This document shows, piece after piece, positions 1-8,068 of a DNA stretch of 53,069 nt. The notes under the pieces are model-generated. The model had not been told where the DNA came from. It searched no databases and was given only the letters and a program-made list of their open reading frames with translations. The position numbers and the translations under genes are program-made. Source of the stretch: Streptomyces benahoarensis. GTDB lineage: Bacteria; Actinomycetota; Actinomycetes; Streptomycetales; Streptomycetaceae. The stretch is from the NCBI RefSeq assembly GCF_007280575.1, contig NZ_VKJP01000010.1, positions 1-53,069 on the forward strand, read 5' to 3'. How positions within the stretch are numbered: the stretch's first letter is position 1; every line of letters begins with the position of its first letter.

Positions 1-70
1 CTCCCCCACCGGGCCCGCCCCGGGAGACCCCATCCCGCGCACCCGGCGTCCGCCGGTGCCCGGGCACAGC
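1..70. other. window edge, no gene seen
   Basis: This short stretch lies beyond the dnaB terminator. It is C/G-rich and holds only short self-complementary runs. I see no reading frame with coding character. Confidence 0.5.
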
Positions 71-112
71 TGGTCGGGTGCGGCGCAGTAATGCGCCGCA
101 CCTACCCGACCA
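71..112 (-). terminator. hairpin terminator of dnaB
   Basis: A 10-bp stem (GTGCGGCGCA with its complement) closes a GTAA loop. It is extended by a 7-bp outer stem (TGGTCGG with CCGACCA) after a 4-nt bulge. It sits just past the dnaB stop codon, as expected for a U-poor actinobacterial terminator. Confidence 0.7.
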
Positions 113-120
113 GCGGCCCC

Positions 121-1596
121 TTACGTCTGCGCCATGTCCACGAACCGCGAGTAGTGGCCCTGGAACGCCACCGTGATCGTGGCCGTCGGGCCGTTACGGT
201 GCTTGGCGACAATCAGGTCCGCCTCACCGGCACGGGGGGACTCCTTCTCGTACGCGTCCTCGCGGTGCAGCAGGATGACCATGTCCGCGTCCTGCTCGAT
301 GGAGCCGGATTCACGCAGGTCGGAGACCATCGGCTTCTTGTCCGTGCGCTGCTCGGGGCCACGGTTCAGCTGGGAGAGGGCGATGACCGGGAGCTCCAGC
401 TCCTTGGCGAGCAGCTTCAGGTTCCGGGACATGTCCGAGACCTCCTGCTGGCGGCTCTCGGCCCGCTTGGAACCACCCGACTGCATCAGCTGGAGGTAGT
501 CGATGACCACCAGCTTCAGTTCATTGCGCTGCTTGAGGCGGCGGCACTTCGCGCGGATCTCCATCATGGAGAGGTTCGGCGAGTCGTCGATGTAGAGCGG
601 CGCGGCGGACACGTCCGGCATCCGGCGGGCCAGCCGCGTCCAGTCCTCGTCGGTCATGGACCCGGACCGCATGTGGTGCAGCGCCACCCGCGCCTCGGCG
701 GAGAGCAGACGCATCGCGATCTCGTTGCGCCCCATTTCCAGGGAGAAGATCACGCTCGGCAGATTGCTCTTGATCGAGCAGGCGCGGGCGAAGTCCAGCG
801 CGAGGGTCGACTTACCCATCGCGGGACGGGCCGCGATGACGATCATCTGGCCCGGGTGCAGGCCGTTCGTCAGCGCGTCGAGGTCGGTGAAGCCGGTGGG
901 GACGCCCGTCATCTGGCCCTGGCGGGAGCCGATCGCCTCGATCTCGTCGAGCGCGCCCTCCATGATGTCGCCGAGCGGGAGGTAGTCCTCACTGGTGCGC
1001 TGCTCGGTGACGGCGTAGATCTCCGCCTGGGCGCTGTTGACGATCTCGTCGACGTCGCCGTCCGCCGCGTATCCCATCTGCGTGATGCGGGTACCGGCCT
1101 CGACGAGGCGGCGCAGCACCGCCCGCTCGTGGACGATCTCCGCGTAGTACTCCGCGTTGGCGGCGGTCGGCACGGACTGCACCAGGGTGTGCAGATACGA
1201 GGCGCCGCCGACCCGGGCGATCTCGCCGCGCTTGGTCAGCTCCGCCGCGATGGTGATCGGGTCGGCCGGTTCGCCCTTGGCGTAGAGGTCGAGGATCGCC
1301 TGGAAGACCAGCTCATGGGCGGGGCGGTAGAAGTCCTCGCCCTTGAGGACCTCGACGACGTCCGCGATGGCGTCCTTGGAGAGCAGCATGCCGCCGAGGA
1401 CGGACTGCTCGGCGTCCAGGTCCTGGGGCGGGACGCGCTCGAAGCCGCCGGCCCAGGAACCGCCCTCCTCGTCGCGCTCGGGGCGGTCGCCGCGGCCGCG
1501 GCCCTTGCCCTCGCCCCGTCGGAAGCGGCCGGCCGGCAGCCGGTCCCCCGGACCGGAGTCCGCCCAGGGGTCGTCCATGGGCTCTGCCACGCTCAC
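121..1596 (-). CDS. dnaB: replicative DNA helicase DnaB
   Basis: This is the hexameric 5'-3' helicase that unwinds DNA at the replication fork and recruits primase. The 491-residue product has an Arg/Gly/Asp-rich leader (about 1-55), the DnaB N-terminal domain (about 58-160) and the RecA-like helicase domain (about 210-490). The Walker A motif ARPAMGKST is at 256-264 and the Walker B-like VVIDYLQLM near 365. The GTG start is chosen because GGAGGAGGT lies just upstream. No intein is present, and the length fits streptomycete DnaB. The upstream region carries DnaA-box-like sites, so DnaA could influence its expression (inference). The likely loader, DciA, is encoded at 42.3 kb. Confidence 0.97.
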   Translation of the reverse strand: MSVAEPMDDPWADSGPGDRLPAGRFRRGEGKGRGRGDRPERDEEGGSWAGGFERVPPQDLDAEQSVLGGMLLSKDAIADVVEVLKGEDFYRPAHELVFQAILDLYAKGEPADPITIAAELTKRGEIARVGGASYLHTLVQSVPTAANAEYYAEIVHERAVLRRLVEAGTRITQMGYAADGDVDEIVNSAQAEIYAVTEQRTSEDYLPLGDIMEGALDEIEAIGSRQGQMTGVPTGFTDLDALTNGLHPGQMIVIAARPAMGKSTLALDFARACSIKSNLPSVIFSLEMGRNEIAMRLLSAEARVALHHMRSGSMTDEDWTRLARRMPDVSAAPLYIDDSPNLSMMEIRAKCRRLKQRNELKLVVIDYLQLMQSGGSKRAESRQQEVSDMSRNLKLLAKELELPVIALSQLNRGPEQRTDKKPMVSDLRESGSIEQDADMVILLHREDAYEKESPRAGEADLIVAKHRNGPTATITVAFQGHYSRFVDMAQT

Positions 1597-1779
1597 CCCG
1601 GCACCTCCTCCCGTCCGCGACGCGGACCTCGCCGTGCCTCTTCCTTCTTACGGCACGGCTCCGACAATTGAGACGCCCGACTCCGGTTATGACGCGTCGA
1701 GTTCGCAAGGTCCTCGGGCCGAAAACAGGTGGCGGGCGCCGGTCAACGGTAGGCCCGCGGGCACCGTCCGCCAATCTGG

Positions 1780-1823
1780 TTATCCACAGGTGGTGTGGAC
1801 GACCGGCCCTCAGCTGTGGAGAA
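1780..1823. promoter_or_regulatory. DnaA-box cluster upstream of dnaB
   Basis: Three sites lie within 44 bp. Two fit YYRTCCACA exactly (TTATCCACA forward, TCGTCCACA reverse) and one has a single mismatch. They start about 185 bp before the dnaB start codon. A regulatory role is inferred from clustering only. Confidence 0.5.
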
Positions 1824-2019
1824 CTCCCCCGTTCCTGTGCACGGCCTGGGGGAAACCACTGTGTACAAGCACACAATCACCCCAGCCGCACCGCCGTGAC
1901 CTGCAGGTTTGCCATCCAGAGGCTGTGGGGGAGAAAAACTTCGACAACCTGTTCATGATCGACGCCACAGACGTGTGCCCCCTCACCCCGTCCGGCGAAA
2001 AGTAAGGATCACAATCGCC

Positions 2020-2049
2020 TTGCATCCATTACCTGTGGAAGATTAGATT
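2020..2049 (+). promoter_or_regulatory. predicted promoter of the MATE gene
   Basis: TTGCAT (2020-2025) and TAGATT (2044-2049) are separated by 18 bp. The -10 element ends only 6 bp before the ATG at 2056, so transcription would begin at or next to the start codon. A one-mismatch DnaA-box-like sequence lies in the spacer. Confidence 0.45.
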
Positions 2050-2055
2050 GAGTGC

Positions 2056-3393
2056 ATGACACAGGCTCCCGCGACGCCGCGGCGCTCCGCCCGCCGCCAC
2101 GACCGCGAGATCATCACCCTCGCCCTGCCTGCCTTCGGCTCCCTCGTCGCGGAACCCCTGTTCGTGATGGTCGACAGCGCCGTCATCGGCCACCTCGGCA
2201 CGCCACAGCTCGCCGGTCTCGGCGTCGCCGCCGCACTGCTGACCACCGCCGTCTCCGTCTTCGTCTTCCTCGCCTACGCCACCACCGCCGCGGTCGCCCG
2301 CCGGGTCGGCGCCGGTGATCTGCCCGCCGCGATCCGGCAGGGCATGGACGGCATCTGGCTGGCCCTCCTCCTCGGCGCCGCCGTCATCGCCGCCGTCCTG
2401 CCGACCGCCCCCGCGCTCGTCGAGCTGTTCGGCGCCTCCGGCACCGCCGCGCCGTACGCCACCACCTACCTGCGGATCAGTGCCCTCGGCATCCCCGCGA
2501 TGCTCGTCGTGCTGGCCGCCACCGGCGTCCTCCGCGGCCTCCAGGACACCCGCACCCCGCTCTACGTCGCCATCGGCGGTTTCACGGCCAACGCCGCCCT
2601 CAACATCGGCCTGGTCTACGGCGCCGGACTCGGCATCGCCGGTTCCGCCTGGGGCACGGTCATCGCCCAGTGCGCCATGGCCGCCGTCTACCTCGTCGTG
2701 GTGGTCCGCGGTGCCCGTCGCCACGGCGCCTCGCTGCGCCCCGACGCCGCCGGGATACGGGCCGGCGCCCAGGCGGGCGTGCCGCTCCTCGTCCGCACCC
2801 TGTCGCTCCGCGCCGTCCTCATGATCGCCACCGCGGTCGCCGCCCGGCTCGGCGACGCCGAGATCGCCGCCCACCAGATCGTCCTCACCCTCTGGTCGCT
2901 GCTGGCCTTCGCCCTGGACGCCATCGCCATCGCCGGTCAGGCCATCATCGGCCGCTACCTCGGGGCGGGCGACCGGGACGGCGCCGGGGCCGCCTGCCGC
3001 CGCATGGTGCAGTGGGGCATCGCCTCCGGTGTCGCCCTCGGCATCCTCGTCGTGGCCGCCCGGCCCCTGTTCATCCCCCTGTTCACCAGCGACCCCGCGG
3101 TGCGCGGACCGCTGCTCACCACTCTTCTGGTCGTCGCCCTCACCCAGCCCGTTTCCGGCATCGTCTTCATCCTCGACGGCGTCCTGATGGGCGCCGGGGA
3201 CGGGCCGTATCTGGCCTGGGCGATGCTGGTGACGCTCGCGCTGTTCGTCCCCGCCGCGCTGGCCGTCCCGGCGCTCGGCGGCGGGCTCACGGCGCTGTGG
3301 TGGGCGATGGCCCTGATGATGACCGTCCGCATGCTCACGCTGTGGCTCCGCGCACGCTCCGGCCGGTGGATTGTGACCGGCGCCTTCCGCTGA
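2056..3393 (+). CDS. MATE family efflux transporter
   Basis: This is a multidrug and toxic-compound extrusion (MATE/DinF-like) transporter. Members export cationic drugs or metabolites using H+ or Na+ gradients; the substrate here cannot be read from sequence. The 445-residue protein has about 12 hydrophobic segments in two similar halves. The first segment begins ITLALPAFGSLVAEPLF near residue 17, and the QxxIGRYLGAGD-type loop is near residue 300. The ATG start has no recognisable Shine-Dalgarno sequence, and a possible -10 box lies 6 bp upstream, so the mRNA may be leaderless. The gene is divergent from dnaB, and the next gene follows in the same direction after 39 bp. Confidence 0.93.
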   Translation: MTQAPATPRRSARRHDREIITLALPAFGSLVAEPLFVMVDSAVIGHLGTPQLAGLGVAAALLTTAVSVFVFLAYATTAAVARRVGAGDLPAAIRQGMDGIWLALLLGAAVIAAVLPTAPALVELFGASGTAAPYATTYLRISALGIPAMLVVLAATGVLRGLQDTRTPLYVAIGGFTANAALNIGLVYGAGLGIAGSAWGTVIAQCAMAAVYLVVVVRGARRHGASLRPDAAGIRAGAQAGVPLLVRTLSLRAVLMIATAVAARLGDAEIAAHQIVLTLWSLLAFALDAIAIAGQAIIGRYLGAGDRDGAGAACRRMVQWGIASGVALGILVVAARPLFIPLFTSDPAVRGPLLTTLLVVALTQPVSGIVFILDGVLMGAGDGPYLAWAMLVTLALFVPAALAVPALGGGLTALWWAMALMMTVRMLTLWLRARSGRWIVTGAFR

Positions 3394-3432
3394 ACCTCTA
3401 CCGATCTTCGAAGCGTTGCCGATAATGACGGA

Positions 3433-4293
3433 GTGCGCCCGCTTGCCTGGAAAACGCTCCTCCCCCTGACGCTGGTGGTCATGGGGGCAGGCGTCCTCAC
3501 GGGGTACGCCACCGAGGAGGCCCCGCCGCCCCTCGCCGCCCGGGACGGCTTCGGGAAGTCCGGCATCGGGGACGAACCACCCCAGGACCAGGACCCCGCC
3601 GCGACCGCTCCCGCATCGGACGGCAGCGCCTACACCCCGCGCCGTACGAAGGAGAACGCCCGGATCGGCGCGGTCTTCGAGAAGGACGACACCGGCAACC
3701 ACTTCTGCACCGCCAGCGTGGTGCAGAGCCCCGGGCGGAACATGCTGGTCACCGCCGCCCACTGCGCCTTCGACCCGGACACCGGAAAGACCGTCGACGA
3801 CCTCGTCTTCGCCCCGGACTACCGCGACGGCACGGAACCCACCGGCCTGTGGAAGGTCCGGAAGGTCTTCGTCGACCCCCGCTGGGCCGCCTCCGACGAC
3901 GAGGACCTCGACGTCGCCTTCCTCACCCTGGACTCCAATGGCGGCAAGCAGATCCAGGACGTCCTCGGCGGCAACACCCTCGGCATAGACCGCGGCTTCG
4001 ACAACGAGGTCAAGGTCACCGGCTACCCCACCAGCCGGAACACCCCGATCTCCTGCCAGAACCGCACCACGAAGTACAGCAGCACCCAGATGCGGATCCA
4101 GTGCGACGACTTCGCGGGCGGCACCAGCGGCAGCCCCTGGCTCGCCGACTACGACCCCAAGAGCCAGACCGGCACGGTCATCGGCGTCCTCGGCGGCCAC
4201 CTCGGCGGCGGGGACGAGGACGATGTCTCGTACGCCGCGTACTTCGACGACGACATCGCCGCCCTCTACCGGCGTGCCCAGGACGGCGACTGA
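3433..4293 (+). CDS. secreted trypsin-like (V8-type) serine protease
   Basis: The 286-residue product starts with a hydrophobic export segment (about 8-25, TLLPLTLVVMGAGVLTG) and an acidic/Pro linker, followed by a chymotrypsin-fold domain. All three catalytic elements are visible: His in TAAHC, Asp in DEDLDVAFLTL and Ser in GGTSGSPWL. It is therefore probably an active extracellular or cell-surface endopeptidase; the target is unknown. No lipobox cysteine is present. The GTG start lacks a well-spaced ribosome site, and GATAAT (3421-3426) lies 6 bp before it, suggesting a second leaderless mRNA. It converges with rplI across a strong hairpin. Confidence 0.88.
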   Translation: MRPLAWKTLLPLTLVVMGAGVLTGYATEEAPPPLAARDGFGKSGIGDEPPQDQDPAATAPASDGSAYTPRRTKENARIGAVFEKDDTGNHFCTASVVQSPGRNMLVTAAHCAFDPDTGKTVDDLVFAPDYRDGTEPTGLWKVRKVFVDPRWAASDDEDLDVAFLTLDSNGGKQIQDVLGGNTLGIDRGFDNEVKVTGYPTSRNTPISCQNRTTKYSSTQMRIQCDDFAGGTSGSPWLADYDPKSQTGTVIGVLGGHLGGGDEDDVSYAAYFDDDIAALYRRAQDGD

Positions 4294-4309
4294 GCCTCCC
4301 CGGAGACGG

Positions 4310-4347
4310 CGAAGGGCCGCATCCCGGGAACGGGATGCGGCCCTTCG
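4310..4347. terminator. bidirectional terminator hairpin
   Basis: A perfect 17-bp stem closes a GGAA loop between the convergent protease gene and rplI. The symmetry lets it serve both strands. Confidence 0.85.
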
Positions 4348-4363
4348 GCGTTTACTGCCTGGC

Positions 4364-4810
4364 TCAGGCGGCGACGACCTCGACGCCGACCTTCGCGGTG
4401 ACCTCGGCGTGCAGACGCACGGAGACCTGGTGCGCGCCCAGAGTCTTGATCGGCGAACCGATCTCGACGCGGCGCTTGTCGATGTCCGGACCACCGGCAG
4501 CCTTGACCGCCGAAGCGATGTCGGCCGGGGTGACGGAGCCGAACAGACGGCCGGCCTCGCCGGCACGGACCGCGAGCTTCACCTTGACGCCCTCGAGCTG
4601 GCCCTTGACCTCGTTGGCCTGCTCGATCGTGGCGATCTCGCGGATCTTGCGACCGCGGCGGATCTGCTCGACGTCCTTCTCGCCGCCCTTGGTCCAGCGG
4701 ATCGCGAAACCGCGCGGGACCAGGTAGTTGCGGGCGTACCCGTCCTTGACGTCAACGACGTCGCCGGCGGTGCCGAGGCCGGAGACCTCGTGGGTGAGGA
4801 TGATCTTCAT
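4364..4810 (-). CDS. rplI: 50S ribosomal protein L9
   Basis: L9 binds the base of the L1 stalk region of 23S rRNA. The 148-residue product has the diagnostic N-terminus [19 protein letters not shown] followed by the [13 protein letters not shown] signature (about 24-36), a long central helix and a C-terminal domain. It is the last gene of the leftward operon rpsF-ssb-rpsR-rplI, 18 bp after rpsR, and ends at a strong terminator. Confidence 0.98.
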   Translation of the reverse strand: MKIILTHEVSGLGTAGDVVDVKDGYARNYLVPRGFAIRWTKGGEKDVEQIRRGRKIREIATIEQANEVKGQLEGVKVKLAVRAGEAGRLFGSVTPADIASAVKAAGGPDIDKRRVEIGSPIKTLGAHQVSVRLHAEVTAKVGVEVVAA

Positions 4811-4828
4811 GTTTCGGTCACCCTTCCC

Positions 4829-5065
4829 TTATCGCGCGGTGGACGTGTAGGGCAGCAGCGCCATCTCACGGCTGTTCTTCACAGCCGTGGCGACGTCACG
4901 CTGGTGCTGGGTGCAGTTGCCGGTGACTCGGCGGGCACGGATCTTGCCGCGGTCGGAAATGAACTTCCGCAGCAGGTTCGTGTCCTTGTAGTCGACGTAG
5001 GAGATCTTCTCCTTGCAGAACACGCAAACCTTCTTCTTAGGCTTGCGAGGAGGCGGCTTCGCCAT
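4829..5065 (-). CDS. rpsR: 30S ribosomal protein S18, zinc-binding type
   Basis: S18 pairs with S6 on the platform of the 30S subunit. The 78-residue protein keeps Cys14 and Cys17 (CVFC) plus Cys51 and His54 (CTQH), a probable zinc site. This makes it the C+ form; actinobacteria often carry a second, zinc-free S18 under Zur control elsewhere. The ATG start lies about 100 bp after ssb, and the gap contains a long palindrome with a parS core. It is cotranscribed with rplI by position. Confidence 0.97.
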   Translation of the reverse strand: MAKPPPRKPKKKVCVFCKEKISYVDYKDTNLLRKFISDRGKIRARRVTGNCTQHQRDVATAVKNSREMALLPYTSTAR

Positions 5066-5127
5066 TGTCTCTCTCCAGTGAGTTCAAGAAGTTTTGTACT
5101 GACGCCCTGGGCCGCGGGCCGGGATAC

Positions 5128-5153
5128 CGCGACGTTTCACGTGAAACGTCGCG
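5128..5153. repeat. 26-bp perfect palindrome with parS core
   Basis: The ParB site at 5134-5147 is extended by six symmetrical bases on each side (arm CGCGAC). The palindrome lies between ssb and rpsR inside one transcription unit, so the RNA would form a 13-bp-arm hairpin with no real loop. Confidence 0.8.
5134..5147. other. parS: parS site (perfect)
   Basis: GTTTCACGTGAAAC, the streptomycete ParB-binding palindrome. This is the parS copy in this window farthest from dnaA, in the ssb-rpsR gap. Confidence 0.93.
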
Positions 5154-5168
5154 GACGGCCGCGCGGAC

Positions 5169-5777
5169 CTAGAAGGGCGGCTCGTCCGAGTAGCCGCCGC
5201 CGGAGCCACCGCCCCAGCCACCGCCGCCGCCACCCTGCTGGCCGCCACCCTGCTGGCCGCCGCCGGAGGGGCCGCCGGTCGCCCACGGGTCGTCGGCGGG
5301 AGCACCGCCGCCGCCCTGCGGCTGGCCGCCGCCGGGGCCGCCGCCCCAGCCGCCGCCACCCTGGCCACCGCCCTGCTGGCCGCCGCCGAAGCCGCCGCCC
5401 TGGCCACCGCGACCGCTGGTCTTGGTGACCTTGGCCGTGGCGTTGCGCAGGCTCGCGCCGACCTCGTCGACGTCGAGCTCGTAGACCGTGCGCTTCACGC
5501 CCTCGCGGTCCTCGTACGACCGCTGCTTGAGGCGGCCCTGCACGATCACGCGGGTGCCCCGCGTGAGGGACTCGGCGACGTTCTCCGCCGCCTGACGCCA
5601 CACCGAGCAGGTCAGGAACAGGCTCTCGCCGTCCTTCCACTCATTGGTCTGACGGTCGAAGGTGCGGGGAGTGGACGCGACGCGGAACTTCGCGACCGCC
5701 GCACCGGACGGGGTGAAGCGCAGCTCGGGGTCGTCGACAAGATTGCCGACGACCGTGATGACGGTCTCGCCTGCCAT
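5169..5777 (-). CDS. ssb: single-stranded DNA-binding protein
   Basis: SSB coats single-stranded DNA at forks and repair sites and recruits partners through its C-terminal tip. The 202-residue product has an OB-fold domain (about 1-115, starting [21 protein letters not shown]). A long Gly/Gln-rich disordered linker follows (about 118-195, repeats of GGGQQGGG). The acidic/aromatic tail is SDEPPF. The ATG start is followed at once by the conserved OB strand. It lies between rpsF and rpsR, the usual bacterial arrangement that couples SSB with ribosomal proteins. Confidence 0.97.
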   Translation of the reverse strand: MAGETVITVVGNLVDDPELRFTPSGAAVAKFRVASTPRTFDRQTNEWKDGESLFLTCSVWRQAAENVAESLTRGTRVIVQGRLKQRSYEDREGVKRTVYELDVDEVGASLRNATAKVTKTSGRGGQGGGFGGGQQGGGQGGGGWGGGPGGGQPQGGGGAPADDPWATGGPSGGGQQGGGQQGGGGGGWGGGSGGGYSDEPPF

Positions 5778-5858
5778 TAGGGGAACCTCTCGGCGGGTGT
5801 GCTGCTGGCTGCTGGTGTTGCTGCTACTCGGACCCGGTTACCGCTGACGCCGAAGCGT

Positions 5859-6149
5859 TCAGTGGGTCTCGGGACGGAGGACCTTGGTCCGGAGGACCGA
5901 CTCGTTCAGGTTCATCTGACGGTCGAGCTCCTTGACGACCGCAGGCTCGGCCTGCAGGTCGATGACCGAGTAGATGCCCTCGGGCTTCTTGTTGATCTCG
6001 TACGAGAGACGACGACGGCCCCAGGTGTCGACCTTCTCGACCTTGCCGTTGCCCTCACGGACGACGGAAAGGAAGTTCTCGATCAGGGGAGAGACAGCGC
6101 GCTCCTCCAGATCGGGGTCGAGGATGACCATCACCTCGTAGTGACGCAT
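5859..6149 (-). CDS. rpsF: 30S ribosomal protein S6
   Basis: S6 binds S18 and the 16S rRNA platform. The 96-residue protein starts [17 protein letters not shown] and carries [20 protein letters not shown] (about 39-58), the family core. A much longer open frame extends upstream, but the ATG at 6149 is right because AAAGGAGGTG lies just before it and the family begins here. It is the first gene of rpsF-ssb-rpsR-rplI. Confidence 0.98.
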   Translation of the reverse strand: MRHYEVMVILDPDLEERAVSPLIENFLSVVREGNGKVEKVDTWGRRRLSYEINKKPEGIYSVIDLQAEPAVVKELDRQMNLNESVLRTKVLRPETH

Positions 6150-6266
6150 GTGGAACCCACCTCCTTTGGACTCAGCGGCCACGGTCGTTCCGTGGCAGGA
6201 GGGTCGTGATGCGTTCCGCACCGGCCCTGCCCGGAGTATCCGGACAGAGATGGGCGCAGACCGTCC

Positions 6267-6296
6267 AGCGTACCCGCTGCCACGCTTCCGGTTGAA
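6267..6296 (-). promoter_or_regulatory. predicted promoter of the rpsF operon
   Basis: On the reverse strand, TTCAAC (6291-6296) and TACGCT (6267-6272) are 18 bp apart. They lie about 120 bp before the rpsF start. The match is moderate and untested. Confidence 0.35.
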
Positions 6297-6378
6297 ATCC
6301 GGCCACGGAACCCCGCAATCTGGAACACATCGGGCATGAGCGGCGCCACACCGCGCCGCCCCTCTTGGGAGGTGCCGC

Positions 6379-6693
6379 ATGGCACAGGCAGTAAAGACCC
6401 AGCGCAACCTGCTCTCGTTCCTCAACAGCGACGGCAGGGCACATCCAGTGGAAAACACACTGGCTGCCGTGACCCTGGTGCTCGGCGCCATCGCCGTCTT
6501 CACCACCCTCGCGCCCGGCCTGCACCTGGTCAGCTCCTGGGTCGGCATCGTCGGCATCGCCACAGGGCTCTGGGCACAGTTCATCTCGTCCACGACAGGC
6601 GAACGCTTCATGGCGATCATCGGCCTCGGTGCCTCGGCCGTCGGCCTCTACATCGGCATCGCGCACGGCGGCCCCTTCGGCGGCCTCTTCTGA
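6379..6693 (+). CDS. small membrane protein, function unknown
   Basis: The 104-residue protein has a short polar N-terminus ([25 protein letters not shown]) and three hydrophobic segments (about 29-48, 52-69 and 78-96). The C-terminus is Gly/Phe-rich (GGPFGGLF). GGGAGGTG sits at good spacing before the ATG. I do not recognise a catalytic motif. It is divergent from rpsF and precedes the femX-like gene, so an envelope role is possible but unproven. Confidence 0.8.
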   Translation: MAQAVKTQRNLLSFLNSDGRAHPVENTLAAVTLVLGAIAVFTTLAPGLHLVSSWVGIVGIATGLWAQFISSTTGERFMAIIGLGASAVGLYIGIAHGGPFGGLF

Positions 6694-6890
6694 CCGGGCC
6701 GGACCGTTCCGCACCGGAGGCGACGCCCACAGCAGGCGCCGCCTCCGCCGTGGACCGCGGCCCCCTCGCCGCCCGGTGAGGCGGGCGCGCACCCGGCTCC
6801 CGTACGCCTGAACGGGACGCTCCCCAGTAGGCTTCGGCGCGAGAGCCGGAGCCCCGACCCTGGGGACACACCTGCCGAGGAGCGCCCCGC

Positions 6891-8009
6891 ATGAGCCTGA
6901 CCCTGAGGACCATCAGCCGAGAGCAGCATCTGGCATACATCCAGAGTCTGCCCGCGGCGAGCCACATGCAGGTCCCGGCCTGGGCAGACGTCAAGTCCGA
7001 GTGGCGCTCGGAGAACCTCGGCTGGTTCGACGCCGCCGGCGAGCTGGTCGGCGCGGGCCTGGTCCTCTACCGCCAGCTCCCGAAGATCAAGCGGTACCTC
7101 GCCTACCTGCCCGAGGGCCCGGTCATCAACTGGTACGCGCCGAATCTGGAGGACTGGCTCCAGCCCATGCTGGCGCACCTCAAGCAGCACGGCGCGTTCA
7201 CCGTGAAGATGGGCCCGCCGGTGATCATCCGCCGCTGGGACGCCCCCGCGATCAAGGCCGGTATCCAGAACCCGGACGTCAAGCGGCTGCGGGACGTCGA
7301 GGCGACCCACATCGAGCCGCGCGCCTTCGAGGTCGCCGACCGGCTGCGCAAGATGGGCTGGCAGCAGGGCGAGGACGGCGGCGCCGGATTCGGTGACGTC
7401 CAGCCCCGGTACGTCTACCAGGTGCCGCTCGCCAACCGTGCGCTGGAGGAGGTCCACAAGGGCTTCAACCAGCTCTGGCGCCGCAACATCAAGAAGGCCG
7501 AGAAGGCCGGTGTCGAGGTCGTCCAGGGCGGTTACGAGGACTTGGCCGAGTGGCAGCGGCTCTACGAGATCACCGCGGAGCGCGACAAGTTCCGGCCGCG
7601 CCCGCTCGGCTACTTCCAGCGCATGTGGACGGCCCTCAACTCCGAGGACCCCAACCGCATGCGGCTCTACTTCGCCCGCCACAACGGCGTGAACCTCTCG
7701 GCCGCGACGATGCTGGTCGTCGGCGGGCACGTCTGGTACTCGTACGGCGCCTCCGACAACATCGGCCGCGAGGTGCGCCCGTCCAACGCCATGCAGTGGC
7801 GAATGCTGCGGGACGCCTACGCGCTCGGCGCGACCGTCTACGACCTGCGCGGCATCAGCGACTCGCTGGACGAGACCGACCACCTCTTCGGCCTGATCCA
7901 GTTCAAGGTCGGTACGGGCGGCCAGGCGGCGGAGTACCTCGGCGAGTGGGACTTCCCGCTCAACAAGCTGCTGCACAAGGCGCTCGACATCTATATGTCG
8001 CGCCGCTGA
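6891..8009 (+). CDS. femX: FemX-type lipid II aminoacyltransferase
   Basis: FemABX enzymes use aminoacyl-tRNA to add bridge residues to the lysine or diaminopimelate side chain of lipid II. In Streptomyces FemX adds the single glycine of the cross-bridge (established for S. coelicolor). The 372-residue product has the two GNAT-like subdomains of the family. Visible elements are SHMQVPAWADVKSEW near 23-37, an acceptor-side segment LWRRNIKKAEKAGVEV near 198-213 and RLYFARHNGVNLSAA near 258-272. The ATG follows GAGGAGCGCCCC. It is followed after 59 bp by the racemase-like gene, and the two probably share an mRNA. Confidence 0.9.
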   Translation: MSLTLRTISREQHLAYIQSLPAASHMQVPAWADVKSEWRSENLGWFDAAGELVGAGLVLYRQLPKIKRYLAYLPEGPVINWYAPNLEDWLQPMLAHLKQHGAFTVKMGPPVIIRRWDAPAIKAGIQNPDVKRLRDVEATHIEPRAFEVADRLRKMGWQQGEDGGAGFGDVQPRYVYQVPLANRALEEVHKGFNQLWRRNIKKAEKAGVEVVQGGYEDLAEWQRLYEITAERDKFRPRPLGYFQRMWTALNSEDPNRMRLYFARHNGVNLSAATMLVVGGHVWYSYGASDNIGREVRPSNAMQWRMLRDAYALGATVYDLRGISDSLDETDHLFGLIQFKVGTGGQAAEYLGEWDFPLNKLLHKALDIYMSRR

Positions 8010-8068
8010 CCGCTCCTCCGTACGTCCCTCCGTCACACCCAGCCACGAGAAAGGTTCCGGGCCCGGCC

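Larger units (their letters stand above)
1597..2055. other. intergenic region with DnaA-box-like sites
   Basis: This divergent region separates dnaB from the MATE gene. It holds TTATCCACA at 1780-1788, TCGTCCACA (reverse) at 1794-1802, the one-mismatch TTCTCCACA (reverse) at 1815-1823 and TCTTCCACA (reverse) at 2034-2042. No small gene is supported. Confidence 0.55.

Noticed and set aside
2029..4566. 845-residue open frame on the reverse strand
   Set aside because: It is antisense to the MATE and protease genes. The product is Gly/Glu/Asp/Arg-rich with no domain, as expected from the shadow of GC-rich coding DNA.
5200..5410. Tandem repeat near 5.2-5.4 kb
   Set aside because: It encodes the Gly/Gln-rich linker of SSB and needs no other explanation.
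6150..6620. Upstream extension of the rpsF frame to 253 residues
   Set aside because: S6 begins at MRHYEV with an excellent ribosome site. The extension overlaps the divergent small membrane-protein gene.
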